This document shows, in pieces, positions 55,109 through 63,205 of a stretch of DNA of 63,205 bases. Both the position numbers and the translations under genes were made by a program. The stretch is from NCBI GenBank assembly GCA_024644945.1, contig JAHEGU010000014.1, positions 1 to 63,205 on the forward strand. The letters are read 5' to 3'. This stretch comes from Gammaproteobacteria bacterium. Lineage in GTDB: Bacteria; Pseudomonadota; Gammaproteobacteria; Arenicellales; Poriferihabitantaceae. Each line of letters begins with the position of its first letter. Within the stretch, counting starts at the first letter, position 1. The notes beneath the pieces were generated by a model. The model was not told the DNA's origin and ran no database searches. It saw only the letters and a list, made by a program, of their open reading frames with translations.

Positions 55109-55897
55109 ATGATCAGCGGACTTCTAATTGATTTAGATGGTGTTCTCTATCAGGGCGACAGACCGATCAGCGGCGCGAAAGTAGTGGTTGATTGGATGGT
55201 TCAGGAAAAAATCCCGCACAGATTTGTTACCAACACCACATCAAAACCGCGTTCTGCAATTGTCGAAAAGTTGAGCGCGTTGCAGATTAGTGCGGCGGAA
55301 AAAGACATTCTCACGCCTCCTATCGCTGCCACTTCATGGCTCAAGGAACACACGCCAGGCCCCGCGGCACTGTTTGTGCCTGAAGCAACTAAACAAGACT
55401 TCATTGGAATCGATCAGCTTCCGTCTGATGCCGAGAGCGGCGCCGTTGCGGTAGTGTTGGGTGATATCGGTGACCGCTGGACATTTTCTGAACTGAACCG
55501 CGCCTTTCGATTGTTGATGGAAGAGCCAAAGCCTGCTTTGGTGGCGCTGGGAATGACGCGTTACTGGCAGACACGGTCGGGATTGCAGCTTGATGTGGCG
55601 CCGTTCGTCAAAGCGCTTGAGTATGCCGCGGACCGCGAAGCGGTGGTACTTGGAAAGCCATCACAAGAATTCTTTAATCAGGCGCTCTTGTCTTTAGATT
55701 GCGATGCGTTTGAAGCGATGATGATAGGTGATGATGTAGTGGGGGATGTGCAGGGCGCGCAGCGCGCAGGGATTCGTGGAGCGTTGGTAAAGACAGGAAA
55801 GTTCAGGCCGAGGGATCTGGAGGCAGACCCAATCCCAGACGTGGTGTTCGATTCTATTGCTGATCTGCCAGAATGGTGGACACAACATTCTCACTAA
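55109..55897 (+). CDS. HAD-IIA family phosphatase (LHPP/HDHD2-like)
   Basis: A 262-residue phosphatase. Motif I LLIDLDGVLYQGDRPI, motif II in FVTNTTSKPRS, lysine in LGKPSQEFF, motif IV MIGDDVVGDVQGAQRAG. The C2 cap type and length fit the HAD-IIA group with LHPP, NagD and phosphoglycolate phosphatase relatives. Next to RuBisCO it could dephosphorylate 2-phosphoglycolate from the oxygenase reaction; this is a guess from position, since the Cbb phosphoglycolate phosphatase (CbbZ) is usually of the HAD-IA type. It converges on cbbS. Confidence 0.85.
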   Translation: MISGLLIDLDGVLYQGDRPISGAKVVVDWMVQEKIPHRFVTNTTSKPRSAIVEKLSALQISAAEKDILTPPIAATSWLKEHTPGPAALFVPEATKQDFIGIDQLPSDAESGAVAVVLGDIGDRWTFSELNRAFRLLMEEPKPALVALGMTRYWQTRSGLQLDVAPFVKALEYAADREAVVLGKPSQEFFNQALLSLDCDAFEAMMIGDDVVGDVQGAQRAGIRGALVKTGKFRPRDLEADPIPDVVFDSIADLPEWWTQHSH

Positions 55898-55948
55898 CCG
55901 CTGTGTCCACGCCCCGGGCTCAAGAGGATTGGTTCAAAAAGTATTGAT

Positions 55949-56302
55949 TCAAGCTGTGCCCCGATAAATAACCATGGAAGTTCCCTGGCTCTGGGCATAA
56001 TTGTCATAGCCGATCAGACGCACGTGGTTGCCCGGATACGCATTGTGGCAATTCTGAACTTCGCGCAGAATAGTATCGACATCGGTCTGACCAAACATCG
56101 GCAGTTTCCACATATACCAATATGAGCTTCGAGCGTTCTCCGGCTCGGTATGCTCCACCGCAGGATTCCAACCGTGAGAAACAATGTATTCTACCTGGCG
56201 GCGTGTCCGTTCCGCGTCCATTTCCGGCAGGTATGAAAAAGTCTCGAACTTTCGACTGTTTGCGTCGCTCAGGCTTGATTTGAATTCTCTTACTTCAGAC
56301 AT
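55949..56302 (-). CDS. cbbS: RuBisCO small subunit, form I
   Basis: A 117-residue small subunit of form I RuBisCO. Conserved [26 protein letters not shown], the [27 protein letters not shown] segment (landmark [12 protein letters not shown]) and the HVRLIGYDN turn are present. Four small-subunit pairs cap the L8 core. A good ribosome binding site (GAGGT) precedes the ATG. It lies 28 bases downstream of cbbL. Confidence 0.96.
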   Translation of the reverse strand: MSEVREFKSSLSDANSRKFETFSYLPEMDAERTRRQVEYIVSHGWNPAVEHTEPENARSSYWYMWKLPMFGQTDVDTILREVQNCHNAYPGNHVRLIGYDNYAQSQGTSMVIYRGTA

Positions 56303-56330
56303 GTTGTTACCTCATTAATAATTTCGATGT

Positions 56331-57749
56331 TTACTGTGCGGCTACGTCGAGCTTGTCGACGGTATCGAAGTCGAAGGTGATCTCTTTCCATGTCTCCATT
56401 GCCATAGTGAGTTCGGGACTATGCTTGGCGGCACTGGTTAGAATCTGTTTGCCCTCGATCTCCAGGTTCTGTCCACGATTGCGCGCCTCGACGCAGGCCT
56501 CTAAAGCGACTCGGTTAGCAGAAGCACCTGCTGCATTACCCCAGGGATGGCCAAGGGTGCCGCCGCCAAACTGGAAGCAGGCATCGTCACCAAAAATACT
56601 TACCAGCGAAGGCATGTGCCAGACGTGTATTCCTCCTGATGCGACCGGGAATACACCAGGCATGGCGCCCCAGTCCTGATCGAAAAAGATTCCGCGAGAG
56701 CGGTCTTCCTTAATATAGGATTCGCGCATCAGATCGATCCAACCCAGGGTGGCATTTCTATCCCCTTCGAGCTTACCCACTACGGTACCTGAATGCAGGT
56801 GGTCCCCTCCGGACAGGCGAAGCAATTTGGTCAGCACTCTGAAGTGCATACCGTGATAGGGGTTTCGATCGATAACCGCATGCATGGCCCGGTGGATGTG
56901 CAGCAACATACCGTTTTCCCGACACCATTGGGCCAAACCTGTGTTGGCGCAGAATCCACCAGTTAGATAGTCGTGCATGATAATGCGGGAGCCGAGTTCT
57001 TTCGCATATTCGGCGCGCTTATACATTTCTTCGGGTGTCGGTGCAGTGACATTAAGATAGTGGCCTTTACGTTCACCGGTTTCATCCTCTGCTTTGTTGA
57101 CCGCTTCAATGACGTAGTTAAAGCGCTGTCGCCATCTCATAAAAGGTTGCGAGTTTACGTTTTCGTCGTCCTTGGTCAGATCCAATCCACCACGCAGACA
57201 TTCATAAACCGCACGACCATAGTTCTTGGCCGACAGACCGAGCTTTGGTTTGATCGTGCAACCGAGCATGGCTCGGCCATACTTATTAAAAATGTCACGT
57301 TCAACCTGAATCCCATGTGGCGGTCCGTTGCAGGTCATGACATAGGCAATGGGAAATCTAATATCTTCGAGCCTGAGTGATCGCACAGCCTTAAAACCAA
57401 AAACATTGCCCACCAGAGAAGTGATCACGTTGACTACCGAGCCTTCCTCGAACAGGTCGATGGGGTAGGCGATCATGGCGTAATACGCACTATCGTCACC
57501 CGGCACATCCTCAATGGCATAGGCTCGGCCTTTGTAGTACTCAAGGTCGGTCAGCAGGTCAGTCCATACTGTAGTCCAGGTCCCTGTAGAGGATTCTGCA
57601 GCGACCGCTGCCGCGGCTTCTTCTCGTGGTACGCCTTCCTGGGCCACGATCTTGAAGCACGCCAGCAGGTCGGTATCTTTAGGCGTGTAATCCGGGGTCC
57701 AGTAGGATTCTTGATATTGCTTCACCCCAGCGGAATAGGCTTTTGACAT
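56331..57749 (-). CDS. cbbL: RuBisCO large subunit, form IA-like
   Basis: Fixes CO2 onto ribulose 1,5-bisphosphate. The 472-residue protein starts [21 protein letters not shown] and has all active-site landmarks: [16 protein letters not shown] (catalytic Lys), [17 protein letters not shown] (carbamylated Lys with metal-binding Asp and Glu), [30 protein letters not shown] (catalytic His, loop 6 Lys), and [16 protein letters not shown]. The sequence resembles green-type IA forms of proteobacteria. No cbbQ/O, cbbX, CbbR or carboxysome genes are in the window, so activation and regulation must be encoded elsewhere. Confidence 0.97.
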   Translation of the reverse strand: MSKAYSAGVKQYQESYWTPDYTPKDTDLLACFKIVAQEGVPREEAAAAVAAESSTGTWTTVWTDLLTDLEYYKGRAYAIEDVPGDDSAYYAMIAYPIDLFEEGSVVNVITSLVGNVFGFKAVRSLRLEDIRFPIAYVMTCNGPPHGIQVERDIFNKYGRAMLGCTIKPKLGLSAKNYGRAVYECLRGGLDLTKDDENVNSQPFMRWRQRFNYVIEAVNKAEDETGERKGHYLNVTAPTPEEMYKRAEYAKELGSRIIMHDYLTGGFCANTGLAQWCRENGMLLHIHRAMHAVIDRNPYHGMHFRVLTKLLRLSGGDHLHSGTVVGKLEGDRNATLGWIDLMRESYIKEDRSRGIFFDQDWGAMPGVFPVASGGIHVWHMPSLVSIFGDDACFQFGGGTLGHPWGNAAGASANRVALEACVEARNRGQNLEIEGKQILTSAAKHSPELTMAMETWKEITFDFDTVDKLDVAAQ

Positions 57750-57868
57750 GGTTTTACTCTCTCATCGTCTAAATTTATGTCCGGATTGTCGGCCGGAACC
57801 TCAGAAATCGGGTTCGTGGCATGACAAGTGATGAGAGCATTATAGGGATTCAATATATAACTAAAAAC

Positions 57869-57884
57869 TTAATATATATATTAA
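57869..57884. repeat. perfect 16-base A/T palindrome in the cbbL-tkt region
   Basis: TTAATATATATATTAA is a perfect self-complementary palindrome lying three bases from the larger inverted repeat to its right. The position between divergent Calvin-cycle genes suggests an operator or easily melted promoter DNA. Confidence 0.75.
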
Positions 57885-57887
57885 AAC

Positions 57888-57929
57888 AATAAGGTAATAC
57901 TTATTATTAAAAATAAGTATTACCTTATT
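57888..57929. promoter_or_regulatory. perfect 18-bp inverted repeat between cbbL and transketolase
   Basis: AATAAGGTAATACTTATT (57888-57905) and its exact reverse complement (57912-57929) flank a 6-base spacer. It lies about 140 bases upstream of cbbL and about 80 bases upstream of transketolase, in the region that should carry both promoters. CbbR, a LysR-type regulator, binds near such promoters at T-N11-A type sites; that this repeat is its operator is inference. The whole 57750-58010 stretch contains no gene. Confidence 0.7.
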
Positions 57930-58010
57930 AATAAATTCGAATACATATTATTTTACTTATTATATGGATTGCTTCAGGATTGACGCCATGATTTTTCACC
58001 ATTGATTCTT

Positions 58011-60038
58011 ATGAGATCCACTGAAGCGCCCCAACAGCTCGCAAACGCGATTCGATTTTTGGCGATGGATGCCGTACAGCAAGCTAACTCAGGCCATCCC
58101 GGTATGCCGATGGGCATGGCAGATATTGCCGAAGTGCTATGGAATCGTTATTTGAAACATAACCCTTCCAATCCAAACTGGGCTGACCGCGACCGGTTCG
58201 TGCTGTCAAACGGCCACGGTTCGATGCTGCAGTATGCACTCTTGCATCTGTCTGGATACGATCTGCCTATGGAGGAGTTGAGGAACTTTCGTCAGCTGTG
58301 TTCGAAAACGCCTGGTCATCCGGAATACGGATATACACCTGGTGTAGAAACCACCACGGGGCCTCTTGGCCAGGGGCTCGCTAATGCGGTTGGAATGGCG
58401 CTTGCAGAGAAAATGCTGGCAGCGCAGTTCAACCGACCAGGCTACGACATAGTCGATCATCGAACCTGGGTGTTTGTTGGAGACGGATGTCTGATGGAAG
58501 GAATTTCTCATGAAGCCTGTTCCCTTGCCGGCACATTTGAGCTTGGTAAATTGATAGTATTTTACGATGACAACGGTATCTCTATCGATGGACAAGTGCA
58601 GGGATGGTTCACCGATGATACTGCAAAGCGATTTGAATCATACGGATGGCAAGTGGTTAAAAATGTCGATGGACATTCGCCCGATCAGATTAGCGCCGCT
58701 ATCGAAGAGTCTACTCAGGTTAACAACAAACCGACCTTGATCTGTTGCAAGACAAAAATTGGGTTCGGCTCTCCCAATAAGGCAAACACTGAATCTTGTC
58801 ACGGCGCACCGTTGGGTCGTGATGAAATCACCGCAACGCGCAAAGCGCTAAATTGGAAATATGATCCATTCGAGATCCCAGAAGAAATTTATACGGCCTG
58901 GAATGCTCAAGAACGTGGGCAGGTTGCTGAATCTGCGTGGGATGACCAGTATCAACTTTACGCCCGGTGCTTTCCGGAGCTTGCGTCAGAACTGAATCGG
59001 CGTCTGGCTGGAAAATTGCCGGACAACTGGGCTAATCTGTCCACAGATTGGATCAAACAAACCGACAACCTGGCTGAGTCGGTGGCGACCCGCAAAGCTT
59101 CTCAATCTGCGCTCTCCCGCATTGGCGATAAGTTACCCGAGCTTGTCGGGGGCTCTGCTGACCTCACCGGATCAAATCTAACCTGCTGGCAAGGCGCGAG
59201 CCCTGTATCGGAAAGTTTTAATGCAGGACGTCATATTAATTACGGTGTAAGGGAATTTGCAATGTCCGCGATCAACAATGGCGTGATACTGCATGGTGGA
59301 TTCGTTGCATTTTGTGGAACGTTTCTTATGTTTTCTGAGTATGCACGAAATGCCCTTCGCATGGCCGCGCTGATGAAGATTCCGAGTATCTATGTGTACA
59401 CTCATGACTCTATTGGACTCGGTGAAGACGGCCCCACTCACCAGCCCGTGGAACAAATCGCGACACTGCGGCTGATTCCCAACATGGAGGTATGGCGGCC
59501 ATGTGACAGTGTCGAGACCATGGTTGCCTGGACCCGTGCAGTGGAACGTAAGTCTGGACCGACCAGTTTGCTGTTTTCACGCCAGACGCTCGAGCATCAG
59601 GCGCGCAGTCACGACAAGCTGGAGAACATCGCGCGCGGTGGTTACATTCTGCGAGATTGCCTTGGTACCCCAGATGTAATTCTGATTGCAACAGGTTCCG
59701 AAGTGAGCCTTACAATGCGCGCAGCAGAGATTCTGTCAGACTCAGGTTGCAATATACGAGTAGTGTCGATGCCATGCGCTGAACGCTTTGAGCAGCAGGA
59801 TCAATCGTATAGAGAGCAGGTATTGCCGCAGGGCGTTCGCGCCCGTGTAGCTGTGGAAGCAGGTGTGACTGACTGGTGGAAAAAATATACCGGCCTTGAC
59901 GGCGCAATCATTGGTATCGATCAATTTGGTGAGTCAGCTCCAGCGGAAGATCTGTACCAGCATTTTGGCATCACGGTCGAAGCGATCGTGGAGTCTGCGC
60001 GGTCGTTGTGTCAAATGACGGTTACTGAAGCGGCTTGA
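58011..60038 (+). CDS. tkt: transketolase
   Basis: Thiamine-diphosphate enzyme that moves two-carbon units in the Calvin and pentose phosphate cycles. The 675-residue protein has [25 protein letters not shown], the ThDP-binding [19 protein letters not shown] (GDG...N region), and the C-terminal pyrimidine-binding [18 protein letters not shown] with the catalytic Glu, followed by [21 protein letters not shown] at 58011 is used; a TTG three codons earlier is possible. In context it is the Calvin-cycle isoenzyme (cbbT), divergent from cbbLS and upstream of phosphoribulokinase. Confidence 0.96.
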   Translation: MRSTEAPQQLANAIRFLAMDAVQQANSGHPGMPMGMADIAEVLWNRYLKHNPSNPNWADRDRFVLSNGHGSMLQYALLHLSGYDLPMEELRNFRQLCSKTPGHPEYGYTPGVETTTGPLGQGLANAVGMALAEKMLAAQFNRPGYDIVDHRTWVFVGDGCLMEGISHEACSLAGTFELGKLIVFYDDNGISIDGQVQGWFTDDTAKRFESYGWQVVKNVDGHSPDQISAAIEESTQVNNKPTLICCKTKIGFGSPNKANTESCHGAPLGRDEITATRKALNWKYDPFEIPEEIYTAWNAQERGQVAESAWDDQYQLYARCFPELASELNRRLAGKLPDNWANLSTDWIKQTDNLAESVATRKASQSALSRIGDKLPELVGGSADLTGSNLTCWQGASPVSESFNAGRHINYGVREFAMSAINNGVILHGGFVAFCGTFLMFSEYARNALRMAALMKIPSIYVYTHDSIGLGEDGPTHQPVEQIATLRLIPNMEVWRPCDSVETMVAWTRAVERKSGPTSLLFSRQTLEHQARSHDKLENIARGGYILRDCLGTPDVILIATGSEVSLTMRAAEILSDSGCNIRVVSMPCAERFEQQDQSYREQVLPQGVRARVAVEAGVTDWWKKYTGLDGAIIGIDQFGESAPAEDLYQHFGITVEAIVESARSLCQMTVTEAA

Positions 60039-60119
60039 TTCAAGTCTCGCCACTCAAACAGTTAAAGATCGGGAGATTACCCCGACCTTGAAAGATTCTA
60101 ATTTTACGAGGCTATTAAC

Positions 60120-60263
60120 ATGCCGTTTACTATTTACTTTTTGTTTTACCAAATGAAGACTGCCCGGCGTGATGCGGTTAGTTCGAAGTATCTGTCTGTG
60201 TCGAATCCTGGACTATGCATGGAATGGAATGTCGATATGGGCTTGCTCCCGTTGAGTCAATAA
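60120..60263 (+). CDS. possible 47-residue peptide gene between tkt and prk
   Basis: The frame starts with ATG after ACGAGG at 8 bases, reads MPFTIYFLFYQMKTARRDAV and ends in LLPLSQ, 13 bases before the prk start. No family is recognised. The 238-base gap otherwise holds only a short hairpin (TCGGG/CCCGA, about 60070-60086) that could end transketolase transcription. It may be chance coding. Confidence 0.25.
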   Translation: MPFTIYFLFYQMKTARRDAVSSKYLSVSNPGLCMEWNVDMGLLPLSQ

Positions 60264-60276
60264 TCGGGGGAAGTAC

Positions 60277-61179
60277 ATGTCAGAAAAACATCCGGTTATA
60301 GCTGTTACTGGATCTTCGGGCGCGGGCACTTCAACGGTCAAGGCAGCTTTCGAGCACATTTTTCGTATAGAAAATATCAACGCCTGCATTATCGAAGGGG
60401 ATAGCTTCCACAGCTATGACCGCCAGGCAATGCGTCAGAAGATCCGAGAAAGCGAAGCCAAGGGCGGGACTTTTAGTCACTTCGGTGCTGATGCCAACGA
60501 TCTAGAACGGCTCGAAAAACTATTTTATAAATACGGTCAATCCGGGACTGGCGAGCGGCGCTATTATCTTCACAACGAAGAGGAGGCCAATCGGTTTGAT
60601 CAAAAGCCAGGTGAATTCACACCCTGGGAAAGTATTCAGGCTGACACCGATATGCTGTTTTACGAAGGGCTGCATGGTGGATTTCAGCATGAAGAAGTCA
60701 ACGTCGCAACGCATGTAGATCTGCTGATCGGCGTTGTGCCGATCGTGAACCTGGAGTGGATTCAGAAAATTCATCGAGATACCAGCAATCGGGGCTACGG
60801 TGCGGAGGATGTTACCCACACTATTCTGCGAAGGATGTATGATTATGTTCACTACATTACCCCGCAGTTTTCCCGGACCGATATTAATTTTCAGCGAGTG
60901 CCCACAGTGGACACGTCAAATCCGTTTATCGCCCGGGATATTCCGACCGCGGATGAAAGTCTAGTGGTGATCCGTTTTCGCGATCCGGCCAAGTTTTGCG
61001 TTGACTTTCCTTATTTGCTTTCAATGCTGGAAAGGTCGTTCATGTCGCGGCGTAACACTATTGTGGTGCCGGGCGGAAAAATGGTGCTGGCGATGGAGCT
61101 GATTTTGCTACCCATCATTGCCCGCATGGTCGCGAGGCGTCAACGACTGATTAAAGCAGATTGCCGCCACGAGTTTTGA
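60277..61179 (+). CDS. prk: phosphoribulokinase, class I
   Basis: Phosphorylates ribulose 5-phosphate to the RuBisCO substrate. The 300-residue protein has the P-loop VTGSSGAGTSTVKAAF (about 11-26), IIEGDSFHSYDR with the catalytic Asp, and the EGLHGG and HRDTSNRGY segments of the bacterial octameric class I enzyme. A GGGGGAAG-type ribosome binding site precedes the ATG. With cbbLS and transketolase it gives the two signature reactions of the Calvin-Benson-Bassham cycle in one locus. Confidence 0.97.
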   Translation: MSEKHPVIAVTGSSGAGTSTVKAAFEHIFRIENINACIIEGDSFHSYDRQAMRQKIRESEAKGGTFSHFGADANDLERLEKLFYKYGQSGTGERRYYLHNEEEANRFDQKPGEFTPWESIQADTDMLFYEGLHGGFQHEEVNVATHVDLLIGVVPIVNLEWIQKIHRDTSNRGYGAEDVTHTILRRMYDYVHYITPQFSRTDINFQRVPTVDTSNPFIARDIPTADESLVVIRFRDPAKFCVDFPYLLSMLERSFMSRRNTIVVPGGKMVLAMELILLPIIARMVARRQRLIKADCRHEF

Positions 61180-61349
61180 TAAATCTCTGACCGGCGTCAA
61201 TACACGGAAGTATATCGATTCTTTTTTTAAGCTCCCGTTGATTGCCGTCAAGGATCGATTGACTGATGGGTGCGAAAGTTAAGGGAGTATTCGTAAGTTG
61301 ATCAACCTTTAATTCGTGTCAACGTCCTGCTGAGATCTCTGGAGGCTAG

Positions 61350-62321
61350 ATGTGCGGACCTTTTGTTCATCAGATTGATCCCGTTATCGGTGATATTGGT
61401 GGTATCTATTTATGGTGGTATGGCGCGAGCTATACCTTCGGCTTTATTGGCGCATTCTTGTGGATTAAACATGTCCGTGCTTCCCTGGGGTACGACATGC
61501 GGAAGGTCTACTGGCTCACGCTTATGCTGTCGATGGGGGTGTTGGTTGGAGGACGGCTGGTAGAAGTAATTTTCTATGAATGGCCATTTTATGGCAGCAA
61601 CCTAAAACTAATTCCCGCCGTATGGTTAGGTGGTATGTCGACTCACGGCATCCTTCTAGGGGCGGCAATCGGTGTTTGGATTTTTTGTAAACTGTCGGGA
61701 GGTAAATTCCTGCGGCTAGCAGATGAACTCGCAATAGCGGGGGCGTTCATCATGGGGGTCGGACGGCTAGGAAACTTTATCGACGGTCAGATCTCTGGGA
61801 GTATCACGGATGTCTGTTGGGCGGTGAAGTTTCCTGATCTGGAAGGTTTCCGGCATCCTGTAGTCTTGTATGACGGTATAAAGAACCTCTTTCTGGTGCC
61901 GTTTCTTCTGTTCATTCGTAATAAGCGCCCACCCCCAGGAGTAGTATTTGGACACTTTGTGCTGTGGTATGGCTTTTTACGAATCTTTGTCGACTTTTTT
62001 CGCGAATATCGAACAGAATTGATGAGCCTTCCGCCCGGTCAGGAATTCAATATGTTCATGACTGCATTTGGTCTTGGAATGATTATCTGGGCTTATCGGT
62101 TTCAAGGTACAAGCAACATAACGACACAGTCGGTTGATGTTAATACTGAAAAAGAAGCGTCCTGGACCCAGCGAATTGCACTAGTTGCGGTTCTGCTTTT
62201 TCCTCTGGCAATTCCGAGTGACTGGACGCAGGATGTCCCAGAAAGATATGGTGCACGTCATCAAGGCATCGAATATTCTTCTCTATACCCCAGACTTATG
62301 CATCAGGTATCGGGTGAATGA
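61350..62321 (+). CDS. divergent Lgt-family membrane protein
   Basis: A 323-residue polytopic protein of the prolipoprotein diacylglyceryl transferase family: WWYGASYTFGFIGA, GGMSTHGILLGA and GVGRLGNFIDGQISG. Housekeeping Lgt has the consensus GRxGNFxNxE; here the second Asn is Asp, the Glu is Gln and the following Arg is Ser. The RWYG motif is WWYG, and the C-terminal part lacks the usual TMGQxLS segment and adds a hydrophilic tail. It may be an inactive or redirected paralog rather than the main Lgt. Start ATG at 61350 has the ribosome binding site GGAGG. Confidence 0.7.
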   Translation: MCGPFVHQIDPVIGDIGGIYLWWYGASYTFGFIGAFLWIKHVRASLGYDMRKVYWLTLMLSMGVLVGGRLVEVIFYEWPFYGSNLKLIPAVWLGGMSTHGILLGAAIGVWIFCKLSGGKFLRLADELAIAGAFIMGVGRLGNFIDGQISGSITDVCWAVKFPDLEGFRHPVVLYDGIKNLFLVPFLLFIRNKRPPPGVVFGHFVLWYGFLRIFVDFFREYRTELMSLPPGQEFNMFMTAFGLGMIIWAYRFQGTSNITTQSVDVNTEKEASWTQRIALVAVLLFPLAIPSDWTQDVPERYGARHQGIEYSSLYPRLMHQVSGE

Positions 62322-62335
62322 TACGAACCGATTGC

Positions 62336-63205
62336 TCATTGACTGTCGCTTATAAAGCGGTAATGGATGGTCCATTCCCGGGCCTGTCCTGGAGATAGGT
62401 TTAGGTTGATAAATGGTTCCGGGCAGGCGGCGCGTTTAACCGCCCAGAACGCCATCCGGGTAATAGGCGCACTGCCACTGAACTCTACCGCCGCTCCGGT
62501 GCGCAGATTTCGCACTGTTGCAGAGTTATAGCCCCCGGGGTCATCGCCTTCAAATACAGTAATGCCTATCGAATTATTCTGCAGTGATTTCATGACCTCG
62601 ATGCTGTTCCCACGATACCAGGCCAGGTCCTTTATCGATACCGGTTGGTCTGTTGTAAACGGAAATTCGACCAGGTAATCCGGGCCATAGGGCATGTCGT
62701 CGATAATGGTGAAATTATGATTGTAGTGGTCGATGTCGATGGTTTTTTCACCACTGTTTTCGAGTCGGTGTTCAATGACAAATTCTGGGCGGTCAGGTAT
62801 TAATCTAATCGTTTTTTGGTATCGATAGGCCCAACCACGCTCTCCTTTAAAATCCTGATTGAAACTGACCCAGTCACGCCCGTGTTCGATTTGCCATTCA
62901 CCGGCACGAATGATTCTATATTTATCATAGAACTGGTATTTGCTGTTTTTGTTTTTCTCCAACAGCCCCACACCGATCTTGACAAATGACTCTCCCTCTT
63001 TGGCCTCAGCAAACCCCATTGGATTAAACATCGCAAATTCCTCGGCGGGACCACTGACAAAGTCGTGACCATTTGGATCATGTGTTGCATGCAGGGGGGC
63101 ATAAAAATGATGTCCGTCGTAGTCAACACGTTCGATGATGCCCGACCAGTCGAAACGGGTGCCACGGTAGTATCCGCGATTAGCGTCTGGAAGATAGATT
63201 GAAAC
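62336..63205 (-). CDS. protein of unknown function, possibly galactose-mutarotase-like (5' end outside window)
   Basis: A reading frame of 289 codons open to the right edge, so the start lies outside the window. It reads SIYLPDANRGYYRGTRFDW near the edge, then aromatic and charged beta-rich sequence with HFYAPLHATHDPNG, EDWVSFNQDF-type and WAYRYQKTIRL segments, and ends in REWTIHYRFISDSQ. The pattern of alternating beta strands with conserved W, H and E suggests a mutarotase-like or carbohydrate-binding beta-sandwich. I do not recognise the family firmly. It converges on the Lgt-like gene. Confidence 0.6.
   Translation of the reverse strand, partial: VSIYLPDANRGYYRGTRFDWSGIIERVDYDGHHFYAPLHATHDPNGHDFVSGPAEEFAMFNPMGFAEAKEGESFVKIGVGLLEKNKNSKYQFYDKYRIIRAGEWQIEHGRDWVSFNQDFKGERGWAYRYQKTIRLIPDRPEFVIEHRLENSGEKTIDIDHYNHNFTIIDDMPYGPDYLVEFPFTTDQPVSIKDLAWYRGNSIEVMKSLQNNSIGITVFEGDDPGGYNSATVRNLRTGAAVEFSGSAPITRMAFWAVKRAACPEPFINLNLSPGQAREWTIHYRFISDSQ

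Noticed and set aside
1..63205. CRISPR array, prophage, insertion sequence or integrase
   Set aside because: No regularly spaced repeats, transposase motifs, phage structural genes or recombinase reading frames were seen on either strand.

Overview
The window looks like chromosomal DNA of a gammaproteobacterium with the gene set of an autotroph, probably a chemolithoautotroph. Three things point there. The block map / rpsB-tsf-pyrH-frr-uppS-cdsA-dxr-rseP-bamA-skp-lpxD-fabZ-lpxA-lpxB-rnhB-dnaE has classic gammaproteobacterial order. Lipid A and outer-membrane assembly genes show a Gram-negative envelope. A form I (IA-like) RuBisCO, a transketolase and a class I phosphoribulokinase lie at the right end. 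The genus cannot be named from sequence reading alone.

Layout. 1-5.5 kb (minus strand): partial methyltransferase, tRNA-Leu(GAG), secG, tpiA, an MFS transporter, an EEP-family hydrolase, and a translationally coupled class IV aminotransferase/sulfotransferase pair. 5.8-8.7 kb (plus): tightly overlapping amidase, nitrile hydratase alpha, beta and activator genes of cobalt type, which together would take nitrile to amide to acid. A HAD phosphatase and a beta-CASP metallo-hydrolase follow. 11-12.5 kb: cobalamin genes cobC and cobS, preceded by what looks like a remnant of cobT. 12.6-14.7 kb: PhyH dioxygenase plus SAF-domain oxidoreductase. 14.7-15.2 kb: two hairpins enclosing a 17-codon ORF with a strong ribosome binding site. 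15.2-38.3 kb: amgK, glnD and map (minus), then the long translation/isoprenoid/envelope/lipid A/replication block (plus). RpsB carries an unusual long, repeat-built acidic-then-lysine-rich tail.

38.5-54.9 kb is an orphan nonribosomal-peptide-type locus, visibly more A+T-rich than the housekeeping block. It lies between dnaE and the Calvin-cycle genes. Five minus-strand genes encode a PhyH-Rieske fusion oxygenase, a C-A-T module, a double-hotdog dehydratase fused to A-T, a stand-alone acyl-AMP ligase-T, and an aldo/keto reductase. A divergent plus-strand gene encodes a C-A-KR-T module. No thioesterase, terminal reductase, MbtH, phosphopantetheinyl transferase, dedicated exporter or regulator is visible. 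This is the strongest candidate for an undescribed system.

55.1-63.2 kb: a HAD-IIA phosphatase, cbbLS (minus), a divergent A+T-rich control region with two perfect inverted repeats, then transketolase, phosphoribulokinase, a divergent Lgt-family protein with altered signature residues, and a partial gene of unknown function running off the right edge.
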